Positions 8,196 to 15,842 of a stretch of 38,659 nt of DNA are shown piece by piece; the stretch's first letter is position 1; each line of letters starts with the position of its first letter. A program made the translations under genes and the position numbers. This stretch comes from an uncultured Pseudomonadota bacterium. Its GTDB lineage: Bacteria; Pseudomonadota; Alphaproteobacteria; UBA3830. The stretch spans positions 1-38,659 of the forward strand of contig CADARG010000006.1 in NCBI GenBank assembly GCA_902790255.1, written 5' to 3'. Under the pieces are notes generated by a model that did no database searches, was not told where the DNA came from, and saw only the letters and a program-made list of their open reading frames with translations.

Positions 8196-8223
8196 TATCT
8201 AAGTATTTTTTATGAGGTGAACT

Positions 8224-8706
8224 ATGAAAAAAGTCATTTTATTATCGTCTGTACTGTGTTGTGGTGTGTTGTTGTTATCGGGTTGTGCTAGAAACATTTC
8301 TGCAAATACCTACGATGCCAGATCGTTAAATGGATCAGGAATGATTTCTCATCCGTGCACTGTCGTCTCAGTTAGAACGGTTGTAGTTGAGGAAGGTGAT
8401 TACCTTGAAAACAACCAGGCCGGTATGTTGATGGGTGGTATTGCCGGAGGATTAGCCGGAAACATGATCGGAGGCGGTCGAGGCAGAACTTTGGCAACTG
8501 GAATCGGAGCTTTGGCGGGAGCTGCTGGTGGTGCCTATGCGGAAAAAGCTCTAAAGTCCCAAAATGCCTATGAATATGTCGTAAAAATGCAGGATGGAAC
8601 CATGAGAACTGTCGTTCAGGGAATGGATACCCAATTGCAACCGGGACAAGCGGCATTGTTAATTGAGGGAACGAGAAATAGTCGTCCTCGCTTAGTTGCC
8701 AGATAA
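8224..8706 (+). CDS. 17-kDa-antigen-type glycine-zipper outer-membrane lipoprotein
   Basis: 160 residues with a type II signal peptide and lipobox LLSGC (Cys21). The centre, about residues 65-105, is a glycine zipper (AGMLMGGIAGGLAGNMIGGG, then GIGALAGAAGGAYAE), as in rickettsial 17-kDa surface antigens and SlyB/Pcp lipoproteins. A short C-terminal beta domain ('YEYVVKMQDGTMRTVVQ') matches the same family. Such proteins sit in the outer membrane, with structural or stress roles. It has its own promoter and ribosome-binding site. The stop codon (8704-8706) lies just before the next gene, so the two are probably cotranscribed. Confidence 0.88.
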   Translation: MKKVILLSSVLCCGVLLLSGCARNISANTYDARSLNGSGMISHPCTVVSVRTVVVEEGDYLENNQAGMLMGGIAGGLAGNMIGGGRGRTLATGIGALAGAAGGAYAEKALKSQNAYEYVVKMQDGTMRTVVQGMDTQLQPGQAALLIEGTRNSRPRLVAR

Positions 8707-8719
8707 TTTGCTGGTTAGA

Positions 8720-9646
8720 ATGAAAGTTGTAACTGCAGGTGGTTTAGATTTCGCCTGCGAGATTCTGAGAAATGGTGGTTTATTGGCGTTTCCGACTGAG
8801 ACTGTGTATGGATTGGGAGGAAATGCCTACTCTGATGAGACAGTAGCAAAGATTTTTCAGTACAAAAGCAGACCGTCGTTTAATCCTGTATCTGTTTGCT
8901 ATTCTTCGTTTTGTCAAGCATCTCGAGATGTAGAGATAAACTTAAAGGCAAGATTATTAGCTGAACAGTTCCTGCCTGGAGCTTTAACAATAGTTTTAAA
9001 AAGAAAAATCGACTCAAAAATATCATGGATTTGCTCAGCAGGAGAAGATACCATAGGGATCCGAGTTCCGAATAATTCAACGGCTCTTAATTTATTACGA
9101 AAGCTAGATTTTCCACTCGCCGCTCCTAGCGCAAATATATCTTCAGAATTAAGTACTACAACGGCTCAATCTGTGTGTGAAAGTTTGAAAAATTGTGAGG
9201 ATTTAGTAGTTTTGGACGGAGGTCGCTGCAATTTGGGAATAGAATCTACCATAATAGACTTATCAGTCGAAAGTCAGCCGAAAATTCTGAGAAGAGGAGC
9301 TATTTCCAAAGAAGAGATCGAAAGCAAATGCGGTTTCACGTTAATTGAAACGGAACATTCAAAATCTGGTCATCATAAACCAAAAAAACCTATTCTTATT
9401 AACGTTCGAAAGATAGAAAAGGAAGATGCTCTTTTGGCCTTTGGAAATCCAATACCTGGAGCAAAATATTGTTTAAATTTAAGTTACAGTGCAAATCTGA
9501 CTGAAGCTGCCAAAAACTTATTTTTTATGCTGAGAAAATTAGATTCTACCGATGCGAAAAGGATATGCGTCATGCCTATTCCGAATACAGATATAGGTCA
9601 AGCGATAAATGATAGGTTAGAAAAGGCAGCTCAGAATGATAACTGA
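8720..9646 (+). CDS. Threonylcarbamoyl-AMP synthase, Sua5/TsaC family
   Basis: Makes threonylcarbamoyl-AMP from threonine, bicarbonate and ATP, the first step of tRNA t6A37 synthesis. The 308-residue form (ATG at 8720) is long, as in Sua5 proteins: a YrdC-type domain up to about residue 195 (FPTETVYGLGGNA, KIFQYKSRP, PGALTIVLK, GIRVPN, PLAAPSANISS, ESTIIDLS), then a linker and a degenerate Sua5 C-terminal domain. A TTG at 8696 overlapping the upstream stop could extend it by eight residues, but the ATG is simpler. Its 3' end overlaps the convergent small gene at 9631 by 16 bases. MtaB, which modifies t6A further, is encoded nearby at 10895. Confidence 0.92.
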   Translation: MKVVTAGGLDFACEILRNGGLLAFPTETVYGLGGNAYSDETVAKIFQYKSRPSFNPVSVCYSSFCQASRDVEINLKARLLAEQFLPGALTIVLKRKIDSKISWICSAGEDTIGIRVPNNSTALNLLRKLDFPLAAPSANISSELSTTTAQSVCESLKNCEDLVVLDGGRCNLGIESTIIDLSVESQPKILRRGAISKEEIESKCGFTLIETEHSKSGHHKPKKPILINVRKIEKEDALLAFGNPIPGAKYCLNLSYSANLTEAAKNLFFMLRKLDSTDAKRICVMPIPNTDIGQAINDRLEKAAQNDN

Positions 9647-9852
9647 TCCGATTCTTGTTCTTTCTTAAAATTGTCTGAACATGCCATGGCGAGAGCGACC
9701 ACCCATCCCACAAAAGTTATCCCTAAAAATATGTTGACAACGATAATTGATCCCAAATGTCTTATTCCTCTGTATTTTGCAACAATCACTGGAATAAAAT
9801 AAATGCCTAAGAAAACAAAAAAACAGAACAAAAATATCAACAAATTCAACAT
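9631..9852 (-). CDS. Small membrane protein, superinfection-immunity family
   Basis: 73 residues with two membrane helices (about 2-25 and 34-58). The pattern 'YFIPVIVAKYRGIRHLGSIIVVN' followed by 'FLGITFVGWVVALAMA' matches the small family named after the phage T4 Imm protein, which blocks DNA injection by related phages; bacterial members mostly have no tested function. Starts at ATG 9852 behind GGAGAA. It lies downstream of ftsY on the same strand, and its end overlaps the tsaC end by 16 bases. No phage genes surround it, so a domesticated or housekeeping role is as likely as phage defence. Confidence 0.75.
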   Translation of the reverse strand: MLNLLIFLFCFFVFLGIYFIPVIVAKYRGIRHLGSIIVVNIFLGITFVGWVVALAMACSDNFKKEQESDQLSF

Positions 9853-9862
9853 AACATTTCTC

Positions 9863-9920
9863 CAATATCTTTAAAACATTATTACGATAACCACTACCAG
9901 ATCACTCCTTAAAGATATTG
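9863..9920. repeat. 12-bp perfect inverted repeat in leader of the Imm-family gene
   Basis: CAATATCTTTAA (9863-9874) and TTAAAGATATTG (9909-9920) are perfect complements around a 34-base loop. On the minus strand the second arm ends right at the GGAG ribosome-binding site of the gene starting at 9852. It could be an RNA hairpin that hides or presents the start region, a pair of operator half-sites, or an ftsY 3'-end structure. There is no T tract. Confidence 0.55.
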
Positions 9921-9994
9921 TACATCCGCAAAAGGATTTGATCAAATTTTAACCTTTCCGAAAGAAATGTATTAAAAAATTTCTCCTGAAAATT

Positions 9995-10894
9995 TTATTC
10001 TCTTAATATCGCTTTCGCATATTGAGTCGCTGAAAACGACTGTAAATCACTTATTCCCTCGCCCACTCCTATAGCAAAAATCGGAACCTTGTATTTTTGA
10101 GTCAGAGAGATCACTACTCCACCTTTTGCAGTAGAATCTAATTTTGTAACGATCAATCCGTCAATCCCAACCTTATTCAAAAACGATTCAACTTGAAGAT
10201 GTGCTGTCTGTCCAGTTATACCATCCAACACCAAGATTATCTTGTGAGGAGCTGTTTCGTCTATTTTTTTTATAACCCTTTTTATTTTATCTAACTCTGC
10301 GATTAAATCATCTCTGTTTTGCATACGACCAGCAGTGTCTATAAGGATAATATCCTTATTTTCGGACTTTGCTCTTTCTATGCCTGCATATACAACGCCT
10401 GCAGCATCTGCTTGATCTTTTCCATAAAAAACCGTAACACCAAGCTGATCTCCCCAATATTTCAATTGCTCCACAGCTGCTGCCCGAAAAGTATCTCCCG
10501 CAATCAATAATGGGTTATGTCCTCTTTGCTTAAAAGCATGTGCTAATTTTGCGATTGAAGTCGTTTTCCCATTTCCGTTTACCCCGATCACCAAGATAAT
10601 TTCGAGATTTTTGTTTGACAAATCAAAAATATCTGCTTCATAAGGCTCAAGCAATGAAGTTATTTCATCTTCCAGAAATTTTTTAATTTCAAATTCGGAA
10701 GCATCTCTTGGAAATTTTTTATCTGCTAATTTTTTAGCCAACATTATGGAAGTTTGCGCTCCCACGTCAGCACGAATTAATGCATCCTCTACTTCTTGAT
10801 AAAAATTTTCGTCTATTTTTTTTCCCGTTATTGCCGTAAGAATACTCTTAGACGTTTTTTGAAAAGTCTTCTTTAATTTATCCAAAATCCCCAT
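9995..10894 (-). CDS. ftsY: Signal recognition particle receptor FtsY
   Basis: SRP receptor GTPase that docks ribosome–SRP complexes at the membrane for cotranslational insertion. At 299 residues it has the N and G domains but essentially no acidic A domain, as in many Alphaproteobacteria. Motifs: GVNGNGKTT (G1), DTFRAAAVEQL, DTAGR (G3) and TKLDSTAKGG (G4). The usual DATTGQ is DGITGQ here. The start codon directly follows the mtaB stop, so the two are coupled. A weak AT-only hairpin lies just past the stop. Confidence 0.96.
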   Translation of the reverse strand: MGILDKLKKTFQKTSKSILTAITGKKIDENFYQEVEDALIRADVGAQTSIMLAKKLADKKFPRDASEFEIKKFLEDEITSLLEPYEADIFDLSNKNLEIILVIGVNGNGKTTSIAKLAHAFKQRGHNPLLIAGDTFRAAAVEQLKYWGDQLGVTVFYGKDQADAAGVVYAGIERAKSENKDIILIDTAGRMQNRDDLIAELDKIKRVIKKIDETAPHKIILVLDGITGQTAHLQVESFLNKVGIDGLIVTKLDSTAKGGVVISLTQKYKVPIFAIGVGEGISDLQSFSATQYAKAILRE

Positions 10895-12091
10895 TTAAAG
10901 CTCTCCTATAATCGTATTGTCTTCTATTTTTAAGCAATTTATCCAATATTCTCTACCAGCTTCGAGTTCTGATAACGACTTTACTGCCAAAAAAGAATCC
11001 GTTTTTGCGATTTCTGAAGTTTCAGCTAAAACATGTAATTTCTGTCCTACAAACGATTGCAACCTACGGGTCAAAATTTTTGAAGCATCTTCTCTCAAAA
11101 TCTTCGCACGAACTGCTGCTATTCTTTTCAAAACTTGAGGCATCAGAGCTGCCGGCGTTCCAGGTCGTTTTGAAAAAGGAAATACATGAAGCAATGAAAG
11201 ATTTCCTTCTGATAATAATCTCCTAGTATTATCAAACATTTCATCAGATTCGGTCGGAAAACCCGTGATGATATCTGCTCCGAATATTACATTCTGTCTT
11301 CTTTCCAAAATTTTCGAATTTGTTTCAATTATTTGTTCTCGATTATGACGCCGCCCCATTCTTTTCAAGATCATATTATCGCCAGATTGAATACTTTCGT
11401 GAATGTGAGGCATCAATCTTTCCTCACTTCCGATAAGTTCAATGAATTCATCATCGATATCTGCAGGATCCAAAGAAGATAAGCGCAACCTCTTTAACTC
11501 AGGAATATTTTTCAACAAATACCTGATAATAAATGAAATATTCACTCGTGGAGACAGGTCCTGCCCATATGAAGAGATATTCACCCCAGTAAGAACCAAC
11601 TCTTTGTACCCTTGCTTCAAAGATTTCTTTGCTTGAAAAACTATTTCATCCTTATCAAAACTGACGGACGGACCTCTAGTTAATCTTACTACACAGTAGG
11701 TACACCTATGATCACACCCATTTTGAATTTGTACAAAACCTCGGACTTTTTTATTATCCAAATCAGTCATAAACTTTTTTGAAGAACCGTATTTTGAATA
11801 TTCTTCCTTGGATAACTTAACCTTATTAGACACAATTCCAACTACACCATCCATACCAAGGTAAATCTCCGGATTCAATTCCGCAGCACACCCAGTTAAA
11901 ACCAGTTTTATGTTTGGATTTTGTTTGTAGAGTTTTCTTATCTCCTGCCTCAATTGCCTTTCCGCCTCGGCTGTTACAGCGCAGGTATTTATTATTGTAT
12001 AGTCAATAATACCCAAATCCCTAACGAACCGTGAAATTGTCTCTGACTCACAGGCATTCAACCGGCATCCAAAATTTATAACTTCTCCCAT
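10895..12091 (-). CDS. mtaB: tRNA t6A37 methylthiotransferase MtaB
   Basis: Radical-SAM enzyme that converts t6A at tRNA position 37 to ms2t6A. The 398 residues show the methylthiotransferase N-terminal domain with its three iron-sulfur cysteines (INFGCRLNACESE, NTCAVTAEAE, LTGCAAEL), the radical-SAM triad GCDHRCTYCVV with LTRGPS after it, and a C-terminal TRAM-like region. The GCRLN start and RGPS motif favour MtaB over MiaB or RimO. ATG at 12091 behind AAGGGAAA. Coupled to ftsY downstream; functionally downstream of the Sua5 protein at 8720. Confidence 0.92.
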   Translation of the reverse strand: MGEVINFGCRLNACESETISRFVRDLGIIDYTIINTCAVTAEAERQLRQEIRKLYKQNPNIKLVLTGCAAELNPEIYLGMDGVVGIVSNKVKLSKEEYSKYGSSKKFMTDLDNKKVRGFVQIQNGCDHRCTYCVVRLTRGPSVSFDKDEIVFQAKKSLKQGYKELVLTGVNISSYGQDLSPRVNISFIIRYLLKNIPELKRLRLSSLDPADIDDEFIELIGSEERLMPHIHESIQSGDNMILKRMGRRHNREQIIETNSKILERRQNVIFGADIITGFPTESDEMFDNTRRLLSEGNLSLLHVFPFSKRPGTPAALMPQVLKRIAAVRAKILREDASKILTRRLQSFVGQKLHVLAETSEIAKTDSFLAVKSLSELEAGREYWINCLKIEDNTIIGEL

Positions 12092-12156
12092 AATTTCCCT
12101 TCAGGCGAAACATAACTGAATATCTTAATCAAGTCACTAAGGAATTAACTTAACTA

Positions 12157-12768
12157 TTACTTATCCTGCAATGACACGATCCTCAATGCTTCTTGTCCTT
12201 TATCTTTTTGATTCGAAGAAATCCTACTGATTATATCAAAAATATCCTTTGCAGCCTGAGGAATCTCTCTATTTTCCACAAAAAAATCGTATTCACCAGA
12301 ATGAGCAATATCCAAACGAGCCGTTAAAAGTCTTTTCTGAATATCTACTTCACTTTCTGTGTTTCTAAATCGAAGACGTTTCTCTAATTCTTCTATAGAC
12401 GGTGGATTTATAAAAATTCCCGTAATATTTTTGGTTATAAACCTCTTTACTTTTTGAAATCCTTCCCAATTAATAACGAGTATCGAGATCTCATTTTTGC
12501 TCATGCTCTCTCGTATACTCGCAAGCAACACACCATAGTAATTTTCGTAAACCTCTGAAAATTCAGCAAATTCATTACGTTCTATCTTTTCTTGAAAATC
12601 TTTCTTGGACAAGAATATATAATCAACGCCGTCTTGCTCTCCTTCACGAATAGCTCGTGTCGTACAGGTAACCACTCGAGACAACTGCGACTTCTTATCC
12701 AAGAGATATCTAACAATCGAAGTTTTTCCTACAGCAGAAGGCCCTGAAATAACGAAAAGATGCCCCAT
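12157..12768 (-). CDS. gmk: Guanylate kinase
   Basis: Phosphorylates GMP to GDP. I chose the ATG at 12768 (203 residues, normal length) because GAGGGGG lies at ribosome-binding distance before it; the frame is open eight codons further up. The P-loop is GPSAVGKTS, and the GMP-binding segment has VTCTTRAIREGEQDGVDYIF. EFAEFSEVYENYYG and the closing RLLTAR (lid arginines) are also family hallmarks. The 65 bases between it and mtaB show no clear signal. Confidence 0.96.
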   Translation of the reverse strand: MGHLFVISGPSAVGKTSIVRYLLDKKSQLSRVVTCTTRAIREGEQDGVDYIFLSKKDFQEKIERNEFAEFSEVYENYYGVLLASIRESMSKNEISILVINWEGFQKVKRFITKNITGIFINPPSIEELEKRLRFRNTESEVDIQKRLLTARLDIAHSGEYDFFVENREIPQAAKDIFDIISRISSNQKDKGQEALRIVSLQDK

Positions 12769-12824
12769 AACTCCCCCTCTCTCACGAAGCAAGAATAACG
12801 CAAATCTCGATAACTTTCCAGTTA

Positions 12825-13613
12825 TTAATTTGTTTTACCCGGAATCGAATAGGTTGCAAGAACCCTCACTGTTGTTCTTCCCATTTTTATTTTATGGTAC
12901 AAAGTTGGATATTCCGTAGCTTTTTCGCACTCTCTTTTGTACGGGAAATTCACTTCAAAAGAGACACCTAATTTTTTGTTAAAACGCTTATGCCCTCCTA
13001 TTCCGAACAAAGGAACATATTTGATCGCATTTATTGAAGAAATTTGATGTCCATCTACATAATATACGTATTTAGCCTGCATGCGCTGCACTCCCAATTT
13101 TAAAAAGGCAATTGTTCCCATATTTCGAAAAATATATCCACCCTTTATCGAAATCTCCGGAGTCATGCACGGCATTTTTAATTCTCCAGAAAGAGTATTA
13201 AATGAAGAATAATAACTGCTATTTAAAAGTCTGTCATAATAATCATAGTTAAATACTTGCATGTCGCCTGTTTCCTTCTGGGCTTTCCAGAAATCCAGCA
13301 AGAAAGTACCGCCGACAATAAAATTTTTTCTGAATTTTTTTGAATAATCTATTCCCAACGTAAACATAAAATTATTCATATCTTTTTTTGTCCTGTTTGC
13401 CCCAGTTTTGATAGTCGCGTTGAGAGAAGACATAGAATAAGTTAATCCTCCCAAAAGTTTTAACCCATCATATTTTACTGCATTTTGTTGCGCCCTTTTA
13501 CTAACATCTATATAAACCTCAGGGACCGAGTCATCTTCCCATGATGTAGAACTGTTTGCTGAAACTACGTCAAAAAACAATAAACCCAAACAAAAACAAT
13601 TAATAAATTTCAT
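12825..13613 (-). CDS. Putative outer-membrane beta-barrel protein
   Basis: 262 residues from the ATG at 13613, chosen because GAGGAAGAA precedes it and a signal peptide (MKFINCFCLGLLFFDVVSA) then starts the protein. The mature part has repeated amphipathic strands with turn Gly/Asn residues ('FMFTLGIDYSKKFRKNFIVGGTF', 'KGGYIFRNMGTIAFLKLGVQ', 'GVSFEVNFPY'), the look of an 8- to 12-strand porin-like or surface-antigen barrel. The last residues (VRVLATYSIPGKTN) have alternating hydrophobics but no terminal aromatic, unlike a classical BamA signal. I cannot name the family further. Confidence 0.7.
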   Translation of the reverse strand: MKFINCFCLGLLFFDVVSANSSTSWEDDSVPEVYIDVSKRAQQNAVKYDGLKLLGGLTYSMSSLNATIKTGANRTKKDMNNFMFTLGIDYSKKFRKNFIVGGTFLLDFWKAQKETGDMQVFNYDYYDRLLNSSYYSSFNTLSGELKMPCMTPEISIKGGYIFRNMGTIAFLKLGVQRMQAKYVYYVDGHQISSINAIKYVPLFGIGGHKRFNKKLGVSFEVNFPYKRECEKATEYPTLYHKIKMGRTTVRVLATYSIPGKTN

Positions 13614-13635
13614 TTCTTCCTCTATCGTTACTTTA

Positions 13636-13658
13636 CTAAAATATAAAGAATATTTTAG
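13636..13658. repeat. 9-bp inverted repeat upstream of the barrel gene
   Basis: CTAAAATAT (13636-13644), loop AAAGA, ATATTTTAG (13650-13658): a perfect AT-rich hairpin 23-45 bases upstream of the ATG at 13613. It could be an operator or leader hairpin. The remaining ~100 bases up to accD at 13761 hold nothing I can name. Confidence 0.4.
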
Positions 13659-13760
13659 CAAAAAACAATCAATTATAAATATAAATCACACCTACTGTTA
13701 AACAAAAAGTCCAATAGCAACCATGAATTATCTTACTATTACTGAAAATTCAATCATCAT

Positions 13761-14621
13761 CTACGAACTGGCTGGATTTTTGTGTGTAACTATCGATATA
13801 ATTCTGGAAAGAACTCCTTTCAAATCTTTCCTCTCTATCACCATATCAACCATGCCATGCTTTAACAGGTACTCGGACTTTTGAAATCCATCGGGAAGTT
13901 TTTCCCGGATAGTTCCTTCAATAACACGAGGTCCGCTAAACGCGATCAAAGCTCCAGGCTCTGCAATATGAAAATCTCCCAACATTGCAAAAGAAGCAGA
14001 CACACCCCCTGTTGTAGGATTTGTCAACAACACAATATACGGCAAGGAAGCCTCTTTTATTTTATTAATCGCAACTACTGTTCTCGGCATTTGCATCAGG
14101 GAAAAAATACCTTCTTGCATCCTGGCTCCGCCAGAACAAGGAATAACCAAAAAAGCACATGATTTTTTCAACGCATATTCCGCTCCAGCAATAATTCCTT
14201 CGCCCACAGCACTTCCCATAGACCCACCCATAAAATCGAAATCAAAAAAAACTGCAACGCATTTATTTCCATTTATACGACCATAGACAACATCGACTGC
14301 ATCCTCACTTTGTGTCTTTTCTCTCGCCGCTTTCAACCTATCCAAATATTTTTTCGAATCCTTAAATTTCAGCGGATCATTCAATGGTGATTTATATTTT
14401 ATATTCTTAACATCACCGTTATCGAATAAACTGGATATTCTCTCATCCACAGACAACCTAAAATGGTAGCCACAGTGAGGACATACCTGCAAATTACCAG
14501 ATAAATCCGAATGAAAAATCATCTGCTCACAACCAGGACACTTTTTCCATAAATTATCAGGAACATCATTTCCAACCAAAGCTCTTATTTTCGGTCTAAC
14601 AAAATTTGTAAGCCAATTCAT
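13761..14621 (-). CDS. accD: Acetyl-CoA carboxylase carboxyltransferase subunit beta
   Basis: Beta subunit of the carboxyltransferase that transfers CO2 from biotin to acetyl-CoA, giving malonyl-CoA for fatty acid synthesis. The 286 residues contain the N-terminal C4 zinc ribbon (CPGC near residue 28, CPHC near 47) and the crotonase-fold core with FMGGSMGSAVGEGI, CSGGARMQEG, NPTTGGVSASFAMLGD and IAFSGPRVIEGT. ATG at 14621, two bases after the ihfB stop, so it is cotranscribed with ihfB. Confidence 0.96.
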   Translation of the reverse strand: MNWLTNFVRPKIRALVGNDVPDNLWKKCPGCEQMIFHSDLSGNLQVCPHCGYHFRLSVDERISSLFDNGDVKNIKYKSPLNDPLKFKDSKKYLDRLKAAREKTQSEDAVDVVYGRINGNKCVAVFFDFDFMGGSMGSAVGEGIIAGAEYALKKSCAFLVIPCSGGARMQEGIFSLMQMPRTVVAINKIKEASLPYIVLLTNPTTGGVSASFAMLGDFHIAEPGALIAFSGPRVIEGTIREKLPDGFQKSEYLLKHGMVDMVIERKDLKGVLSRIISIVTHKNPASS

Positions 14622-14623
14622 TA

Positions 14624-14941
14624 TCAGTCCTCATCCTTGAATAAACTATCTTTATTCAATTTTTTTTCGTTAACAGCATCTCTCAACTTTTTACCCGCTC
14701 TGAAGAACGGAACTCTTTTTGGCTTTATGATGACCTTTTCTCCATTTCTCGGATTTCTCCCAAGACTTTCTCCCCTTTCCCTAGTAGAAAAAGCTCCAAA
14801 ATCTCGTAATTCTATCCTGCCTCCCTTTTGGAGTTTATCTATCATTAAATCAATAATGATTGATATAATCCTATCGACGTTCCCTATATTTACGTACGGA
14901 AAAATGGCAGAAACACGAGAAACCAAATCAGATCTAGTCAT
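14624..14941 (-). CDS. ihfB: Integration host factor subunit beta (HU/IHF family)
   Basis: DNA-bending protein. From the ATG at 14941 it is 105 residues (MTRSDLVSRV...); the frame opens nine codons earlier but the IHF-beta family begins at MTRSDL. The beta-arm region has 'GRIELRDFGAFSTRERGESLGRNPRNGEKV', with the GRNPR and PFF(R/K)AGK motifs of IHF-beta. A charged C-terminal tail (KKLNKDSLFKDED) is typical of alphaproteobacterial members. Divergent from the methyltransferase at 15040 across about 100 AT-rich bases. Confidence 0.92.
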   Translation of the reverse strand: MTRSDLVSRVSAIFPYVNIGNVDRIISIIIDLMIDKLQKGGRIELRDFGAFSTRERGESLGRNPRNGEKVIIKPKRVPFFRAGKKLRDAVNEKKLNKDSLFKDED

Positions 14942-15039
14942 GACAATTCCCAAAAAATCAAAAAACAAACAATCCTAAACTCGACAAAGACCTACAACTA
15001 TGTGTAGACTTTATTATGGAGCTTATTATACATGTATAG

Positions 15040-15690
15040 ATGAAATATTCAAATATTACTTCATTGGAGGATTTTTACTCATCCCGACTAGGGAATTGCT
15101 TAGTTGAGAAAATTTCGCAATATCTATTAAATAGAATTTCTCGTACAGAATCCACTCTGATCCTGGGATATGGCATCCCGTATTTGAATAGATTAGAAAG
15201 TGAAAATTTGTTTTATGCTATTCCTACGGGATATAAAACAAGCAGGTGGCCAAAAATCAGACCATTCCAAACAGTTATTGTTGATGAAAAAAATTTGCCG
15301 TTTCTATCCTATAGCTTCGACAAAATCATTGTAATAAATTTTTTTGAGTTTTCGAAACATTCAAGACAAGCACTAAATGAGATTTCCCGATGTTTAAAAA
15401 TAAATGGAGATTTAATTACGGTTGCTCTTAATAAAAGCGTATTATTTAGAAAGATTAAACATATCAAAAACTCCATAACAGAAATTGTTTCATGTTTGAA
15501 CAGTAAAGATTTTGTATTGAAACATGTTTTTGAAATCGGAGAAAAATCATTTCATGAAATAGAAGCACCTTCTCCTTTTTTATTAAAAACTGCTCAAATT
15601 TTCTATAACATGGTCGTTTTAGATGCAAGCAGAGAGTTTTTTGCTGAAGAAACTGTCTTTGATTTTCAAGGGGCTCTTAGCGTCTCATAA
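15040..15690 (+). CDS. Class I SAM-dependent methyltransferase of unknown substrate
   Basis: 216 residues. The Rossmann start 'TLILGYGIPYLNRL' carries the SAM-binding loop, followed by a Methyltransferase_11-type core ('LPFLSYSFDKIIVINFFEF', then 'LNEISRCLKINGDLITV'). The length and the distinctive RPFQTVIVDE segment after it match a proteobacterial family often found beside gloB, but gloB is not here. ATG at 15040 with TGGAG upstream. Single plus-strand gene between minus-strand operons, so it must have its own promoter in 14942-15039; I could not fix its position. Confidence 0.8.
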   Translation: MKYSNITSLEDFYSSRLGNCLVEKISQYLLNRISRTESTLILGYGIPYLNRLESENLFYAIPTGYKTSRWPKIRPFQTVIVDEKNLPFLSYSFDKIIVINFFEFSKHSRQALNEISRCLKINGDLITVALNKSVLFRKIKHIKNSITEIVSCLNSKDFVLKHVFEIGEKSFHEIEAPSPFLLKTAQIFYNMVVLDASREFFAEETVFDFQGALSVS

Positions 15691-15730
15691 GACTGTTGTT
15701 TTTTATTGAGATTTGAATACAAAGTCCTAT

Positions 15731-15818
15731 TTCTGACCTTTCCTCAGCAACACTCCCCTGTTTAACAAAACAGTAGATCAAAACTAATAAGATATCAACA
15801 ATAACAAAAAGGTCAGAA
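15731..15818. repeat. Nested inverted repeats between convergent methyltransferase and topA ends
   Basis: TTCTGACCTTT (15731-15741) pairs perfectly with AAAGGTCAGAA (15808-15818). Inside the 66-base loop a second hairpin, CTGTTT-AACA-AAACAG (15758-15773), can form. It lies between two converging 3' ends, so a transcription-end structure is the simplest reading; neither strand has a convincing T tract next to the stem. Confidence 0.4.
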
Positions 15819-15842
15819 GTATTTTGTTTTTGTAAAATTCAA

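Noticed and set aside
9631-9852. Prophage remnant, suggested by the superinfection-immunity-type protein.
   Set aside because: No integrase, structural or other phage genes nearby; flanked by housekeeping genes on both sides.
15691-15842. tRNA or small RNA gene in the structured gap.
   Set aside because: No cloverleaf, TPsiC-type motif or T-tract terminator; only nested inverted repeats.
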